DNA of 27,191 nt from CAYOZL01 sp964408435. Lineage in GTDB: Bacteria; Bdellovibrionota_C; UBA2361; SZUA-149; CAYOZL01. Where the stretch lies: assembly GCA_964408435.1 (NCBI GenBank), contig CAYOZL010000028.1:1-27191 (forward strand). Reading direction: 5' to 3'. This document shows, piece by piece, positions 16,056-24,044 of this stretch (positions are counted from its first letter, which is position 1; every line of letters starts with the position of its first letter). The position numbers and the translations under genes are program-made. Below the pieces are notes generated by a model, which saw only the letters and a list, made by a program, of their open reading frames with translations, had not been told where the DNA came from and made no database searches.

Positions 16056-16805
16056 TTATTTATACTGTGCTTTTCTCTTTTCTATAAATGCTGAAATACC
16101 TTCTTTGGCATTTGCAGTTAAAAAAGTTTTTAAAAACTCATCTTTTTCTTTATTTATACCAATATTTAAATTGTTACTAAAGAAAGTATTTATAGATGAT
16201 TTAGCAGACGCTAAGGATTCTCTAGATTTAGAAGCTAAGTTATCAATAATCTCATCTAGATCTTGCTCATTACTTACTACATAATCTATTAGGTTATAAT
16301 CTAAAGCCTCATTACTGCTTAATTCTTGAGATAAAAATATCATTTTTCTAGCTAGACCAAGACCACATCTCTCAATAATTCTTTGAGTTCCACCAAAACC
16401 AGGTATCAAGCCTAGTTTTAATTCAGGCATAGCAAATCTAGCATTTTCATTCGCAACTATTAAATCAGATCCTAAAGCTAACTCTAAACCACCACCGTAT
16501 GCAATTCCATCTACGTATGAAATTACTATCTGTGCAGATTTAGAAATTAGTTCAATTACCTCATGTGCTTTATTAGAGAAGTCTTTTAAATCATCCGCAC
16601 TCATATTAGACATAGCCTTAATATCAGCTCCTGCTATAAAAGCTCTATCTCCAGAGGTTTTAATTAAAATAATATTTGATTCAGTCTCACTCTTTTTAAA
16701 TTGCTCTATAAGCAAGTCAAAGACTTCAGGACTTAAGCTGTTAAGAGATTTTTCTCTATCAATTATTATTTCTAGATAATTTTCTTTCTGGTCGATTTTA
16801 AGCAC
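16056..16805 (-). CDS. Enoyl-CoA hydratase/isomerase (crotonase family)
   Basis: Hydrates enoyl-CoA to 3-hydroxyacyl-CoA, the step next to the neighbouring acyl-CoA dehydrogenase. At 249 aa it is a standard crotonase. Both catalytic glutamates are present, Glu108 (GGGLELALGSDL) and Glu128 (MPELKLGLIPGFGG). The oxyanion-hole motif AFIAGADIKAM lies at residues 55-65. Two acidic catalytic residues favour a true hydratase over an isomerase. The start appears to be GTG at 16805; no internal ATG before residue 65 could replace it. It lies 44 bp after the HIT gene in the same co-oriented run. Whether the pair serves fatty-acid or branched-chain oxidation, or crotonyl/butyryl-CoA metabolism, is open, as the thiolase and hydroxyacyl-CoA dehydrogenase are not here. 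Confidence 0.94.
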   Translation of the reverse strand: MLKIDQKENYLEIIIDREKSLNSLSPEVFDLLIEQFKKSETESNIILIKTSGDRAFIAGADIKAMSNMSADDLKDFSNKAHEVIELISKSAQIVISYVDGIAYGGGLELALGSDLIVANENARFAMPELKLGLIPGFGGTQRIIERCGLGLARKMIFLSQELSSNEALDYNLIDYVVSNEQDLDEIIDNLASKSRESLASAKSSINTFFSNNLNIGINKEKDEFLKTFLTANAKEGISAFIEKRKAQYK

Positions 16806-16849
16806 AGTGATTTAGCCCAATTAATTAATTTCTTTTTTAGCTATTACTA

Positions 16850-17194
16850 CTAGCCAGGTGGCCAAGAAAAATCCCTTCCACCTAATACATGCATATGAAG
16901 TTGAAATACTGTTTGACCAGCGTTTTCTCCATTATTAATAACAACTCTATAGCCATCTTCAGATAAATTCTTTTGTTCTGCAATATCTTTACAAACTAAA
17001 AGCATATGTCCTAAAAGTTCTTTATCTTCTGTTTTTGATTCTGATAGTTTTGGAATAGTTTTTTTAGGAACAACTAAAATGTGAGTGCTTGCTACTGGAT
17101 TAATATCTGAAATCGCAATTACTAAGTCATCTTCATAAATTATGTCAGAGTCTATTTCTTTGTTTATAATCTTATGAAAAATAGTCTCTGACAT
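16850..17194 (-). CDS. HIT family hydrolase (HINT-like)
   Basis: Purine nucleotide phosphoramidase-like protein acting on AMP-lysine or related nucleotidyl adducts. At 114 aa it has the standard HINT length. Seen: FHKIINKEIDSDIIYEDD at the start, DINPVASTHILVVPKK, NNGENAGQTVFQLHMHVLGG and the C-terminal WPPG. In the HxHxH motif the first His is Gln (Gln98), while the expected nucleophile His100 and His102 remain. Activity is therefore likely but may be altered. It begins 12 bp after mrp and has no clear ribosome site, so it may depend on coupling. The physiological substrate is unknown, as for most bacterial HINT proteins. Confidence 0.94.
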   Translation of the reverse strand: MSETIFHKIINKEIDSDIIYEDDLVIAISDINPVASTHILVVPKKTIPKLSESKTEDKELLGHMLLVCKDIAEQKNLSEDGYRVVINNGENAGQTVFQLHMHVLGGRDFSWPPG

Positions 17195-17206
17195 TAAATA
17201 ACTGTA

Positions 17207-17980
17207 TTAGTTTACGATATTTACTTTTGGGGTTTCAATAGTATTAACTCTTTCAATTAAGTTTTTGGCTATTAATTTAAAATTGTCTCGAGATTTACAG
17301 TTTTGATTAACTACTGCTGGCTCACCTCTATCTCCGCCTTCACGAATAGCTATCTCTATTGGAATATCACCTAAGAAATCTAAATTATACTTTTCACAAA
17401 GCTCTTTTCCACCACCAGCTCCGAACAGATCGTAGTTTTTTCCATCATCTGCTACAAAACCAGACATATTCTCCACTACTCCAAGAATTGGAACATTAAC
17501 TTTTTTAAACATATTAACGGCTCTTCTCACATCAGCCAGTGATACTTCTTGAGGAGTTGTTACCATTACTACTCCGTCTAGATTAACTAATTGAGAGAGA
17601 GATAACTGTGCATCTCCAGTTCCAGGAGGCATATCAACTAAACAAATATCAACTTCTCCCCAATTAGTATCTGAGAAAAGTTGTTGAATTGCTTTACCAA
17701 ACATTGGCCCTCTCCATACTACAGGGTCATCTGGATTTTTAAGAAAGAATGAAATCGAAATATATTTAACGCCGTGTTTTAAGGCTGGGATAAATTTGTC
17801 ATTGTTATCTGAACTAAGTTTTCCGCCACCCATAAGTGTTGGAATACTTGGACCATAGAAATCACAATCAATTAGAGCTACTTTAAGATTTTCTTGAGCT
17901 AAAGCTACTGCGAGATTAGCAGAAAGAGTCGACTTCCCGACTCCCCCTTTCCCGCTAGCTACAGCGATAATTTTTTTCAT
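17207..17980 (-). CDS. mrp: Mrp/NBP35-family Fe-S carrier P-loop ATPase
   Basis: Deviant Walker A ATPase that carries or inserts Fe-S clusters in this family. At 257 aa it has only the ATPase domain. Seen: SGKGGVGKST (Lys11 and Lys16), IDCDFYGPSIPTLMG, WRGPMFGKAIQQ, VDMPPGTGDAQLSL and VENMSGF, all typical of Mrp rather than MinD. Two things differ from the E. coli type: the N-terminal MIP18/DUF59 domain is missing, and the C-x-x-C after VENMS is absent (VADDGKNYDLFG instead). Similar CxxC-less members are known, so it may bind clusters differently or have another role. It lies 28 bp after ftsZ and 12 bp before the HIT gene. Confidence 0.9.
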   Translation of the reverse strand: MKKIIAVASGKGGVGKSTLSANLAVALAQENLKVALIDCDFYGPSIPTLMGGGKLSSDNNDKFIPALKHGVKYISISFFLKNPDDPVVWRGPMFGKAIQQLFSDTNWGEVDICLVDMPPGTGDAQLSLSQLVNLDGVVMVTTPQEVSLADVRRAVNMFKKVNVPILGVVENMSGFVADDGKNYDLFGAGGGKELCEKYNLDFLGDIPIEIAIREGGDRGEPAVVNQNCKSRDNFKLIAKNLIERVNTIETPKVNIVN

Positions 17981-18008
17981 TTTATTTTAGTATCGTCTTA
18001 TTTAGCTA

Positions 18009-19499
18009 CTAGTCTACTTGTCTTCTAAGAAAAGTAGGGATTTCATATTTATCTTCATCTTCAATGCTAGGAATTTCTCTTAATTTAGAAGAGTCATAAC
18101 TCTCACTTTGAGCTCTAGCAAAAGTAGGAATATCTAATTTCTTTTCATAATTAACTGAAGAATCAATTCCCGGAGGTGCAATAGAAGCAGATGTAATAAC
18201 ATTTTTACTTGCTTCAGCTGGGCTACCAAAACCAGTAGCTATCACTGTTACTCTAACGCTATCTTCTAGCTTCTCATCAATTACCATACCCCAAATAATG
18301 TTAGCATCATCATGAGCTTCAGCGTGTATAAGTTCAGCAGCTTCATTAATCTCTTGAAGAGTTACATCAGCCCCAGCAGTTACGTTAATTAAAACACCTC
18401 TTGCTCCACTTATAGAAACATCTTCTAATAAAGGACTAGAAATTGCTTTTTCAGCAGCTTCAATTGCTCTGTTCTCTCCGCTTCCATGTCCTGAGCCCAT
18501 CATTGCAAGACCCATCTCAGCCATTACTGCTCTAACATCAGCGAAATCCACATTAACTAAACCTTCAAAAAGAATTAAATCACTAATTCCTTTTACTGCT
18601 TGAAAAAGAACATCGTCAGCTTTTCTAAAAGTTTCAAGTAAAGTTGTATTCCTACCAGCAACAGAAAGTAGTCTTTGGTTTGGAATAGTTATCAAAGTAT
18701 CAACTTCTTTTTTTAATGCCTCTACACCTGCATTAGCATTTGTAGTTCTTCTTTTTCCTTCAAAAATAAAAGGTCTAGTAACAACACCTACAGTTAATGC
18801 TCCTAGTTCTCTAGCGATTCTAGCAATTACTGCTGCTCCACCACCACCAGTTCCACCACCCATTCCAGCAGTTACAAATACCATGTCTGCACCTTGAAGA
18901 GATTCTCTAATCTCATCAGCACTTTCTAAAGCCGCTCCTTCTCCAATTGCTGGGTTAGCACCTGCACCTAAGCCTTTAGTTAATTGAGAACCGATTTGCA
19001 ATTTAGCTTGAGCTTCAGAAGAATTAACTGCCTGAGCATCTGTGTTTGCTACGATAAAATCTACACCAGTAAGACCAGAACGAATCATGTTGTTCACAGC
19101 GTTTCCACCGCCACCACCGATTCCAATAACTTTAATTCTCGCACCTAATGGATCTGAGTTATAATCTCTTGATTGGTCGTTTTCTTCTTCGGTATTTTTA
19201 TTTTCCATTTCTACAAACTTCTCCTGGTTATTATTTTCTTGTTTAATTGAATTTTCTAAATCCATTTGAACTTCAACTACTTTGTTTTTATTTTGCACGT
19301 CTTGTTCTTTTACCTTTTGAGGACTTTTTATTTGAGCAAGTTGCTTTTCAGCAACACTCTCTTTTAGCACTATTTTTTGTGTTTCTAAATTTTGTTCTAC
19401 TTTTGACTTCTCTTCCTTTGAAGCATCAATTTTAGGATCTCCAAGTGTGAACTGCCTGCTAGAATTGTACTTAGATCTATTTTTCTTTTTTTTACCCAT
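18009..19499 (-). CDS. ftsZ: Cell division GTPase FtsZ
   Basis: Tubulin-like GTPase that forms the Z ring. At 496 aa it is long because about 117 Lys/Gln/Glu-rich residues precede the GTPase domain, which begins GARIKVIGIGGGGGNAV. Seen: VANTDAQAVN, the signature region AGMGGGTGGGG (residues 211-221, Gly where Thr/Ser/Ala is usual at the sixth position), RTTNANAG, and the T7 loop VNVDFADVR. The C-terminal linker is short. The terminal FtsA/MinC-binding peptide is YEIPTFLRRQVD (485-496), and a second similar motif, LDIPTFARAQ, lies at 455-464. The start is ATG 19499; ATG codon 98 (19208), with AGGAG 12 nt upstream, would remove most of the extension. It is preceded by the GT87-like gene rather than by ftsA directly. 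Confidence 0.97.
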   Translation of the reverse strand: MGKKKKNRSKYNSSRQFTLGDPKIDASKEEKSKVEQNLETQKIVLKESVAEKQLAQIKSPQKVKEQDVQNKNKVVEVQMDLENSIKQENNNQEKFVEMENKNTEEENDQSRDYNSDPLGARIKVIGIGGGGGNAVNNMIRSGLTGVDFIVANTDAQAVNSSEAQAKLQIGSQLTKGLGAGANPAIGEGAALESADEIRESLQGADMVFVTAGMGGGTGGGGAAVIARIARELGALTVGVVTRPFIFEGKRRTTNANAGVEALKKEVDTLITIPNQRLLSVAGRNTTLLETFRKADDVLFQAVKGISDLILFEGLVNVDFADVRAVMAEMGLAMMGSGHGSGENRAIEAAEKAISSPLLEDVSISGARGVLINVTAGADVTLQEINEAAELIHAEAHDDANIIWGMVIDEKLEDSVRVTVIATGFGSPAEASKNVITSASIAPPGIDSSVNYEKKLDIPTFARAQSESYDSSKLREIPSIEDEDKYEIPTFLRRQVD

Positions 19500-19543
19500 A
19501 AACTACCAAATATGATTCTTAGAAATCTTTTCTACTCCATTCT

Positions 19544-20716
19544 TCATTCTGTATTAACACTGCAATGACAAAAGTTCAAGTAACTTAAAGATAGGAATAT
19601 GCAGATCAATACTAATAGAATTAAATTAATTTTCAATGAAACTACTGCAGAAATTAATATAGTTAAATAAAGTAAGTGCTTAAAATCATATTTAGACACT
19701 AAAAAGCTAAGAAAAGGAATTAAAACAATACCAGATTCATAGAACATAGTATGTGGAGAACAAAATACAATTGCAAAAGGCAAATACTTATTAAAAGCTA
19801 TGTGATTATTTTTTAGGCATTTATAAATAAAAAAAACTAAAAAAAGAAAAGATAAAAAGTAACCTAGAACTGATAATGATGTTGAAGTTATAGATAAATT
19901 CTCAAAAAAACCAATAAATGAAATCTGTTTGTGTCCATTATAAATTGAATCTAGATGATAAAACTCTTTTGTGCTTTTAAGCCAAGTTAAAATCCAATTT
20001 TTTTTCCAATCTAAAAAAGAAATTAAAAAGAAGATTGAAGCAACTACTAGTGCATATAAAACAGCAAGCCATTTACGCATTGCAACTAAGCCTAGTACTG
20101 CAATTAAAGCAAAATGGGGTTTAAAAAACCAAAGACCCGTCACCACTCCTGCTTTAATATTGGAAGATTTGTCATTCTTTCGTGTAAAATTAGTTAACAA
20201 CATAAACAAGAACAGACTTAAGGCTAAATTTTGTCCAGAAAAAACAGCTGAAAGATTAGGAAAATACAAAAAAGATAAAATTAATAATTTATAAAAATTT
20301 TCTTCATAATTGCTAATATTTGAATGAAAAGAAGAGAGAATAAACAGCGAATAAACAAATACAATGAACATCAAAGAACAAAAAACAAACTTACTAAATA
20401 CTGGATTAAAGTAACTAAGCGGTTTTAGTAAGAAGGCAACATAAGGAGGATAACTAAAATAAAGATGCGAATCTTTTAAACTAGACCAGTGCTTTTCCTG
20501 CACCGCAGATTGCATTTCTGAGTTATAAAGCTCATCTGCTTGGTTATTGTATAGATATGAAGCTGAATAAAATGCGGGAAAGTCTCCTCTACAAACAGCA
20601 CCTTGGCATTTTTTGTCACGGATAAAAGAAGCTAATAAAACTAAGAACAGTAATACAATAAATATTAATGCTCTATGTTTTAATTTTCTAGTTTTTAATT
20701 CTTTAATTTTAAAAAT
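19544..20716 (-). CDS. GT87-like (DUF2029) membrane glycosyltransferase, start codon not ATG/GTG/TTG
   Basis: Multi-pass membrane protein resembling GT87 polyprenyl-phosphate mannosyltransferases. Seen: YPPYVAFLLKPLSYF, SGQNLALSLF, WFFKPHFALIAVLG and about 8-9 hydrophobic segments. The first ATG in frame (20515) would cut off the conserved N-terminus. The frame is open to 20731 and encodes a basic stretch (KTRKLKHRA), a membrane helix (LIFIVLLFLVLLASF) and the family-like GDFPAFYSASYLYNN...LYN, so the real protein starts upstream. No ATG, GTG or TTG lies in frame there. The best candidate is ATT at 20716-20714, with AAGAGA 6 nt before it (390 aa); ATA at 20719 is another. A lost start or sequence error is possible. 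It sits between ftsA and ftsZ, 44 bp before ftsZ. Confidence 0.7.
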   Translation of the reverse strand: MFKIKELKTRKLKHRALIFIVLLFLVLLASFIRDKKCQGAVCRGDFPAFYSASYLYNNQADELYNSEMQSAVQEKHWSSLKDSHLYFSYPPYVAFLLKPLSYFNPVFSKFVFCSLMFIVFVYSLFILSSFHSNISNYEENFYKLLILSFLYFPNLSAVFSGQNLALSLFLFMLLTNFTRKNDKSSNIKAGVVTGLWFFKPHFALIAVLGLVAMRKWLAVLYALVVASIFFLISFLDWKKNWILTWLKSTKEFYHLDSIYNGHKQISFIGFFENLSITSTSLSVLGYFLSFLFLVFFIYKCLKNNHIAFNKYLPFAIVFCSPHTMFYESGIVLIPFLSFLVSKYDFKHLLYLTILISAVVSLKINLILLVLICIFLSLSYLNFCHCSVNTE

Positions 20717-20758
20717 TATGTGTCTCTTATTTTAAATTTTACAATCTAATTAAGAGGT

Positions 20759-21997
20759 CTAAGCTGAGTCCCCAAACCACTGTGCCATTCTAGCTCTTAC
20801 GACATCAAAAAATTTAAAACTAATGTTATTTGTATGCCTAGTAGAATAATAAGGTAAATTTCTAGCCCCATAAAGAACAAGGCCAACTCCAGTTGCAAAT
20901 GCTGGAGAATTTACAACATCAACTAAACCACCAACACCGGTTGGATAACCAATTCTAACAGGTAAAGAAAAAATATCCTCTGCTAATTCATCAGAGCCTT
21001 CGAGTAATACTGTTCCACCAGTTAAAACTATTCCTCCAGCTAAGAATTCATCAAAGCCAGAGCGTTTAAGTTCTCTGTTCACCAAAGTGTATATTTCTTC
21101 CATTCTTGGTTGAATAATTTCAGCTAGGACACTCTTAGATAAAATTCTAGGCTCTCTTCCACCAGTTGAAGGGACTTCTATTGTATCCCTGGATGAAATT
21201 GAATCCATGCTAGCGCAACCATATCTCTTTTTAATATCCTCTGCTGAGCTTGCAGGAGTTCTAAGTCCAGCAGCTATATCATTAGTTATATGAGCACCCC
21301 CTACTGGAATTACAGCAGTGTGTTTTATTGCTCCACTATGAAAAACAGTTATATCCGTAGTTCCTCCACCAATATCAACCATTGCAACACCTAATTCTTT
21401 CTCTTCAGGAGACAGAACTGCTTCTGCAGAAGCAATAGGCTCTAGAACTATATCTTCAACATTTAAACCAACTCTGTTTGCACATTTAACTATGTTTTGT
21501 GCGCTAGTTACTGAACCAGTTACTATATGAACTTTACTCTCAAGTCTTACACCAGACATTCCTAGAGGCTCTCTGATACCATCTTGATCATCTACAATGT
21601 ATTCTTGTGGAAGAATATGAAGAACTTCCCTATCATTAGGAATTGCGATTGCTCTTGCAGCATCGATAACTCTTTCAACATCTTTTTGTGAAACTTCTTT
21701 GTTCTTAACTGCAACTATACCGTGACTGTTAAGACCTTTAATATGTGAACCTGCAATGCCAGCATAGACAGTATCAATTTGGCAACCAGCCATTAACTCT
21801 GCTTCTTCAGTAGCAGCTTGGATTGAAGCAACAGTAGCTTCAATGTTTATGACAACTCCCTTTCTCAAACCCTTACTTGGGTGAGTACCAATACCTATAA
21901 TATCAACCTTACCACCAGGGCCTCTTTGAGCTACTATTACAGCTATTTTTGTAGTTCCAATATCTAATCCGACAATGATGTTAGGTTTCTGCGCCAC
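20759..21997 (-). CDS. ftsA: Cell division protein FtsA
   Basis: Actin-like ATPase that tethers FtsZ to the membrane and recruits later divisome proteins. At 412 aa it has the usual length. Seen: the phosphate-1 motif VGLDIGTTKIAVIVA (residues 9-23), the SHS2/1C domain region with HILPQEYIVDDQDGI, the phosphate-2 motif VAMVDIGGGTTDITVF, and the adenosine motif IVLTGGTVLLEG. A C-terminal amphipathic segment (RARMAQWFGDSA) would be the membrane-targeting helix. The start is GTG at 21997 with AGGAG 6 nt upstream. A 155-bp gap separates it from ftsQ, so it may have its own promoter. Photosynthetic cyanobacteria generally lack FtsA, so its presence speaks against a true cyanobacterium. Confidence 0.97.
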   Translation of the reverse strand: MAQKPNIIVGLDIGTTKIAVIVAQRGPGGKVDIIGIGTHPSKGLRKGVVINIEATVASIQAATEEAELMAGCQIDTVYAGIAGSHIKGLNSHGIVAVKNKEVSQKDVERVIDAARAIAIPNDREVLHILPQEYIVDDQDGIREPLGMSGVRLESKVHIVTGSVTSAQNIVKCANRVGLNVEDIVLEPIASAEAVLSPEEKELGVAMVDIGGGTTDITVFHSGAIKHTAVIPVGGAHITNDIAAGLRTPASSAEDIKKRYGCASMDSISSRDTIEVPSTGGREPRILSKSVLAEIIQPRMEEIYTLVNRELKRSGFDEFLAGGIVLTGGTVLLEGSDELAEDIFSLPVRIGYPTGVGGLVDVVNSPAFATGVGLVLYGARNLPYYSTRHTNNISFKFFDVVRARMAQWFGDSA

Positions 21998-22094
21998 GAA
22001 GTACTCCTAGAAATTATGCTAATGAATAATTAGATTTACTTCATCTTACCTAAAGTAACAAGCTAAACTAAATGCCTTTATGAAATTTCTATTT

Positions 22095-22117
22095 ATTTAT
22101 TAAAATCATTAATAAAT
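22095..22117. repeat. AT-only inverted repeat upstream of ftsA
   Basis: ATTTATTAA (22095-22103) and TTAATAAAT (22109-22117) are perfect 9-bp inverted copies around a 5-nt spacer, in the 155-bp gap between ftsQ and ftsA. It could be a weak RNA hairpin in the ftsQ-ftsA transcript or an operator near an ftsA promoter. No G/C pairs and no convincing T tract, so a terminator is unlikely. Confidence 0.4.
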
Positions 22118-22152
22118 TATTCAGATTAGTTTTGTATCTTTTTAAGGCTGCT

Positions 22153-23079
22153 CTAACGAACAATACCCTTGCCTGAGAATCTCATATCAATCAGCTCTGC
22201 AACTTCAGATCTATTTTCTAAGTCTCTTAAAATCTTTTCAATTGATTTAATTATTTCCAAGGCATTTTCTTCGCTTCTAATATTTACAATTATATCAGGA
22301 TAATTTCTATTCTTATTTGCACTAGATAATCTAAGAGAGCCATCTTTTAATGTTTTGACTATTCCTATTCTATAAGGAAAGTTTTTTTCATTTAATAAAA
22401 ACTTTAAAGATTTAACTGCATGATGATACCTAGCATTCTCTGAACTAAGGTAAGTTTGATCTGTCTTATTATTATCATCCGACACACCTTTTAATCTTGG
22501 CAGAGCTCTTAGTTTTTTAATTGTAGACATATTTTTAATTTCAGCGATTGGAGAAATTAATGCTCCAGAAGATGAAACTACCCAGAGTCTCTTAGAGACT
22601 TCCGCTAATAAAAATGGCTCATGCTCACTGACTGATAAATTTAGCTTACTAGGAAAAATTGATACGCCAACATTAACTGATTTAACCCAAGATAATTGTG
22701 AGATCTTTTCTTTAATCTGCACAAGATCTAAATCCCACAACCAAAAACCCTGCTCTAGTCCTGCAGCTTTAATAATATCAGAGTTGCCGATAATATTATT
22801 TCCATTAAATCTAAAACTCTCTAAAAAGAAGGTATTACTTAGTAATTCCAATAAATTTTGTTTAAACTCAAATTTAAGTTCTTCTAGATTAACCCTAGAG
22901 CTAATACCAGAACCAATATCAGTAAGAAGCTTCGTGAATTGATTTTTAGAAAAAGAACTACTTTGCCCAGAAGTTTGAATAGAAGACTGAAGTCTTAAAT
23001 CTTGTGCAAGTACGTTTCCAACTACACATAGACATAAAGTAATACTAAGCAAAATATTATAGGCAAATCTCATTGCCAC
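22153..23079 (-). CDS. ftsQ: Cell division protein FtsQ/DivIB
   Basis: Periplasmic divisome protein that scaffolds FtsB/FtsL and regulates septal wall synthesis. At 308 aa it contains a POTRA domain at about residues 86-153 (FRFNGNNIIGNSDIIKAAG, SWVKSVNVGVSIFPSKLNLSV, SEHEPFL) followed by a FtsQ-type beta region. Unusually, the hydrophobic N-terminus reads as a cleavable signal peptide ending NVLA|QD (after Ala25) rather than a plain anchor, and about 60 Ser/Gln-rich and helical residues separate it from POTRA. The start is GTG 23079, with AGAGA upstream; ATG at 23073, which overlaps the murB stop as ATGA, is an alternative. It overlaps murB by 10 bp. Confidence 0.9.
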   Translation of the reverse strand: MAMRFAYNILLSITLCLCVVGNVLAQDLRLQSSIQTSGQSSSFSKNQFTKLLTDIGSGISSRVNLEELKFEFKQNLLELLSNTFFLESFRFNGNNIIGNSDIIKAAGLEQGFWLWDLDLVQIKEKISQLSWVKSVNVGVSIFPSKLNLSVSEHEPFLLAEVSKRLWVVSSSGALISPIAEIKNMSTIKKLRALPRLKGVSDDNNKTDQTYLSSENARYHHAVKSLKFLLNEKNFPYRIGIVKTLKDGSLRLSSANKNRNYPDIIVNIRSEENALEIIKSIEKILRDLENRSEVAELIDMRFSGKGIVR

Positions 23080-24044
23080 AATTTTATCTCTGTATTTAAT
23101 TTTAGGCTATATTTTTTTTCTACTTTATCCTTAGCTAACTGAACTAAAGATATAAAATCTTCTGTTTTAGCTTTTTCATCAATTTTCACTAACCAATTAG
23201 AGTGAAGCTTCGAGAACTCAAGCCCTCCTAACCTATGACCTTTTAAGCCTAAAGATTCTATTAATTCTGCGGCATAAGTTACCTTGTTAGTATTAGTATC
23301 GTTGAAATTTTTAAACACAGAGCCTGCAGATGGCAATGTTAAAGGCTGTGTTTCTTTCCTGTATGCTAGAGAATCTTTTCTTTTTTTAATTGTCTCAATT
23401 TTATCTTTTCTTTTTAGTCTTAGACCAACAGCAACTATTAGACCTTCAATGTTGCTATTTCTGTAATTAAAAACTAAATGCTTCTTCTCAAGTTTTACGC
23501 AATTATTTTCATTATTTACTAAATATACACAATCTATTACTTCTGAAATTTCATTCCCATGAGCGCCTGCATTCATAAAAGTTGCACCAGCTACACTTGC
23601 AGGAATCCCAGCTGCAAATTCTAACCCACTAAAACCATAATTAGAGAAAAAAGAACTTAACTTCATCAAAGAACATGAACCAAAGGCTAGAATTTTAATT
23701 TCTTCTTCCTTAACTTCTAGATTATCTCCTTCCTTAATTTCTATATTTCCACCTAGTAGCTCATCTGGAAATCTTTCTACATTGAAGTGAATTGAAAACT
23801 CTTTTGGAAGCCTTATTACAGGAGTGTTAATAACAGAATCGGGTAAAACAATATTAGAGCCATTACCTATTACCTTGTAATCTTTAAAATCCTTAACTAG
23901 CTCTAGTAAAGAAAATAAATTTTGAGGTTCATATACCTGGGATACACCAGCACCTAATTTAAAAGTAGTTAATTCAGAAGAATTAACTTTTGATTTTATT
24001 CTAATTATTTTTTTATCTAAAAAGAGCTTTGAGAGCTTATCCAT
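23070..24044 (-). CDS. murB: UDP-N-acetylenolpyruvoylglucosamine reductase
   Basis: FAD/NADPH enzyme that completes UDP-MurNAc. From the ATG at 24044 it has 324 aa; a TTG at 24071 gives 333 but lies deeper inside murC. Seen: FKLGAGVSQV, the flavin-binding VIGNGSNIVL, GLEFAAGIPASVAGATFMNAGAHG, NYRNS, the catalytic Ser motif AGSVFKNF, HRLGGLEFSKLHSNWLVK, and a C-terminal Glu (NTEIKLWQ). The absence of the long type I loop fits type II. An acidic insert of about 25 residues (GGNIEIKEGDNLEVKEEE) follows the first FAD-binding part. The ATG overlaps the murC stop by 8 bp, and the end overlaps ftsQ, giving coupled translation. Confidence 0.95.
   Translation of the reverse strand: MDKLSKLFLDKKIIRIKSKVNSSELTTFKLGAGVSQVYEPQNLFSLLELVKDFKDYKVIGNGSNIVLPDSVINTPVIRLPKEFSIHFNVERFPDELLGGNIEIKEGDNLEVKEEEIKILAFGSCSLMKLSSFFSNYGFSGLEFAAGIPASVAGATFMNAGAHGNEISEVIDCVYLVNNENNCVKLEKKHLVFNYRNSNIEGLIVAVGLRLKRKDKIETIKKRKDSLAYRKETQPLTLPSAGSVFKNFNDTNTNKVTYAAELIESLGLKGHRLGGLEFSKLHSNWLVKIDEKAKTEDFISLVQLAKDKVEKKYSLKLNTEIKLWQ

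Noticed and set aside
19971..20294. Plus-strand open frame opposite the GT87-like gene
   Set aside because: Its Lys-rich translation is the shadow of hydrophobic codons on the other strand; the GT87-like frame has clear family motifs.
22095..22117. Terminator between ftsQ and ftsA
   Set aside because: The stem is AT-only and no proper T tract follows on the minus strand.
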